Shown here: positions 62,719 through 64,000 of the stretch, in pieces
Layout: the number at the start of each line of letters is the position of its first letter
Numbering within the stretch: position 1 is the first letter of the stretch
NCBI GenBank assembly: GCA_017562135.1
Contig: QEYB01000266.1
Location: forward strand, 1,116,001 to 1,180,000
Origin: Dipylidium caninum
Taxonomy: Eukaryota > Platyhelminthes > Cestoda > Cyclophyllidea > Dipylidiidae
Length of the DNA stretch: 64,000 nt
Direction of reading: 5' to 3'
The notes under the pieces: generated by a model
The model's database searches: none
What the model was told of the DNA's origin: nothing
What the model saw: the letters and a program-made list of their open reading frames with translations, nothing else
Translations under genes and position numbers: made by a program

Positions 62719-63260
62719 CCCCGATTCCATCCAACGTCTGGAAGTTCAGCTGATATGGAGGAAGAGGTGGAAGAGCCATTGACAGTGAGATGCTTCATGG
62801 CGCCAGTGAGCCTCAGACATTTTGGCGTCCTGCTCGATGAAGGCACCGGTATCCACTTAAGATTATCAGTGAGGGCAGCACAAACGTGAAAGTTACCATG
62901 TTTCCACTTGCACAGTACCGAGAGTTCAGTGATATCCTCGGAGTACCATTGGGGATTGCCTCGGCACAGCCATGCGGAGACGTATGCTCCGATGTTCATG
63001 AGGCCGACACATTTCTCCCAAGTGTGTCCGGTGGTCTGGACGACTTCCACCCCACTTTACAACCACCTCGCTCTCGCTCTCGCCAAGACAGCACTGCTAT
63101 TGCTGAACATTCCAACGCGGAGAAGGTTCCTCACGACGGGACCGCTAATGCCTCACTCTTGCCTCATTGGCATCCACGACTTCTTGCGACCGCAAATGCT
63201 AATGAATGCACCGTCGAGAGACGAAGTGCTGCTCCGCGCAGTAGCGTGGAACGACATTGA
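62719..63260 (+). CDS. Weak two-exon candidate with a 47-nt intron
   Basis: Exon 62719-62868 (TTTTTATCTAG acceptor, ATCA|GTGAGG donor; 50 codons containing MEEEVEEPLTVRCFM) joins in phase 0 to 62916-63260 (TCCACTTGCACAG acceptor, TGA stop; begins YREFSDILGVPLGIAS). The intron would be 47 nt. Against it, a minus-strand frame and a second plus-strand frame over the same DNA look equally protein-like, and no domain is recognised. Confidence 0.25.
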
Positions 63261-64000
63261 GTGAAATGCCTTTCGTGGCTTTCGTGTTCCTGTGCAAACT
63301 GCATTGATGTCAAATCGGACGGGAGCTGATTGAATGCGCTGCCTGTAAAGAGAAATGGCCTCGCTCTCCGAACTCACTACAAGCTTCATCAACCCAAAAC
63401 ATGTTCATACGCGTCTCTGCCCCTGTCTTGCCTGTCAGCCAACATGACTGCAGCACTTATGTCTCTAACCATGAAGGGGATGTTGAAACACAAACCCTAT
63501 CTTCACGAAGCACATATGCGCTTTTTCTAGGAGTTAAATGCAACCTGATTTATTCACAGAGAACTACAAACATAAAAGCCTCTTCTAATAGGATGTCGAT
63601 AAGTCGAGATTCACGTCGACAGCAGACCCATTCCCATCTCGTAAAGTGTTCTTCCGTAAAGTGGTCCGCAGGACTGCTAGATCCCCTTTAACAGTAGACT
63701 TCCAAGGTGTCGTATTCTCTTGAATTAGTATCAACCGTGGAAATAGCAACTCCAAAGTCCGCGACAGTGGACTCAACGCTCAGCTTGTGAGCTGGGCGAT
63801 GCGCAAAGGTGTCTGGGGCGTCGAGATATACGCCAGTCCGCCTCGGCGAGAAGGATGGCAAGTAACTGTGGAGCGAGGGTGAAATTTACGCAGTCACTCA
63901 TTTTGCTGTCCTAGCCACTGAAATGTCTCCTCTAATTTGGCTCAAACTGTAGCTCTCGCGTTCGTCGCGTACCCTTCGCGTCTCAGCTTCCGGGGGAGTA
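63261..64000. other. Right edge, no gene seen
   Basis: Short frames only on both strands. Any exon here would be partial and I cannot support one. Confidence 0.4.

Overview
This window is eukaryotic nuclear DNA, most likely from a parasitic flatworm (a tapeworm is my best guess, a fluke is possible). The evidence is as follows. Genes are split into many short exons with GT-AG introns. The best-resolved gene begins with two introns of only 33 nt, and intron size then rises to 1-2.5 kb; this 5'-biased micro-intron pattern is known from schistosomes and tapeworms. CpG is not visibly depleted. Gene density is low, and I see no operons, ribosome-binding sites, CRISPR arrays or bacterial features. 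Most open frames of 60-120 codons here look like chance frames in DNA of roughly 45-50% GC, so I annotated only exons with splice-site, phase or domain support.

Layout. (1) 1-12.7 kb: scattered plus-strand exons (426-710, 7549-7625, 12479-12726). They may be the 3' part of one unrecognised gene that starts left of the window. The last two join in matching phase and end at a stop at 12724-12726. (2) 13.4-24.1 kb: a full-length UNC-45 orthologue on the plus strand in 14 exons, with about 1040 predicted residues. It carries an N-terminal TPR domain, a central armadillo-like region and a C-terminal UCS domain. An 8-C run in exon 4 breaks the frame and is probably a one-base sequence error. (3) 24.1-34.8 kb: about 10.6 kb with no supported gene, where two genes converge tail to tail. 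(4) 34.8-43.6 kb: a minus-strand gene for a modular cell-surface protein. In order it encodes a fucolectin-like (F5/8-type C fold) domain split over two exons, a PAN/apple-like domain, about 230 unassigned residues, a Ser/Thr/Pro-rich stalk with a basic cluster, and a C-terminal membrane helix with a four-residue tail. Every internal exon is flanked by phase-1 introns. The signal-peptide exon was not found. (5) 43.6-64 kb: mostly unassigned sequence with several weak exon candidates on both strands. The best is a minus-strand terminal exon at 58128-58317.

Functionally, UNC-45 is an Hsp90-linked myosin chaperone needed for muscle and contractile systems. The lectin/PAN receptor-like protein is predicted to sit at the cell surface and bind glycans or proteins. 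Nothing in the sequence suggests that the two genes work together. The lectin/PAN gene is the most novel item in the window.
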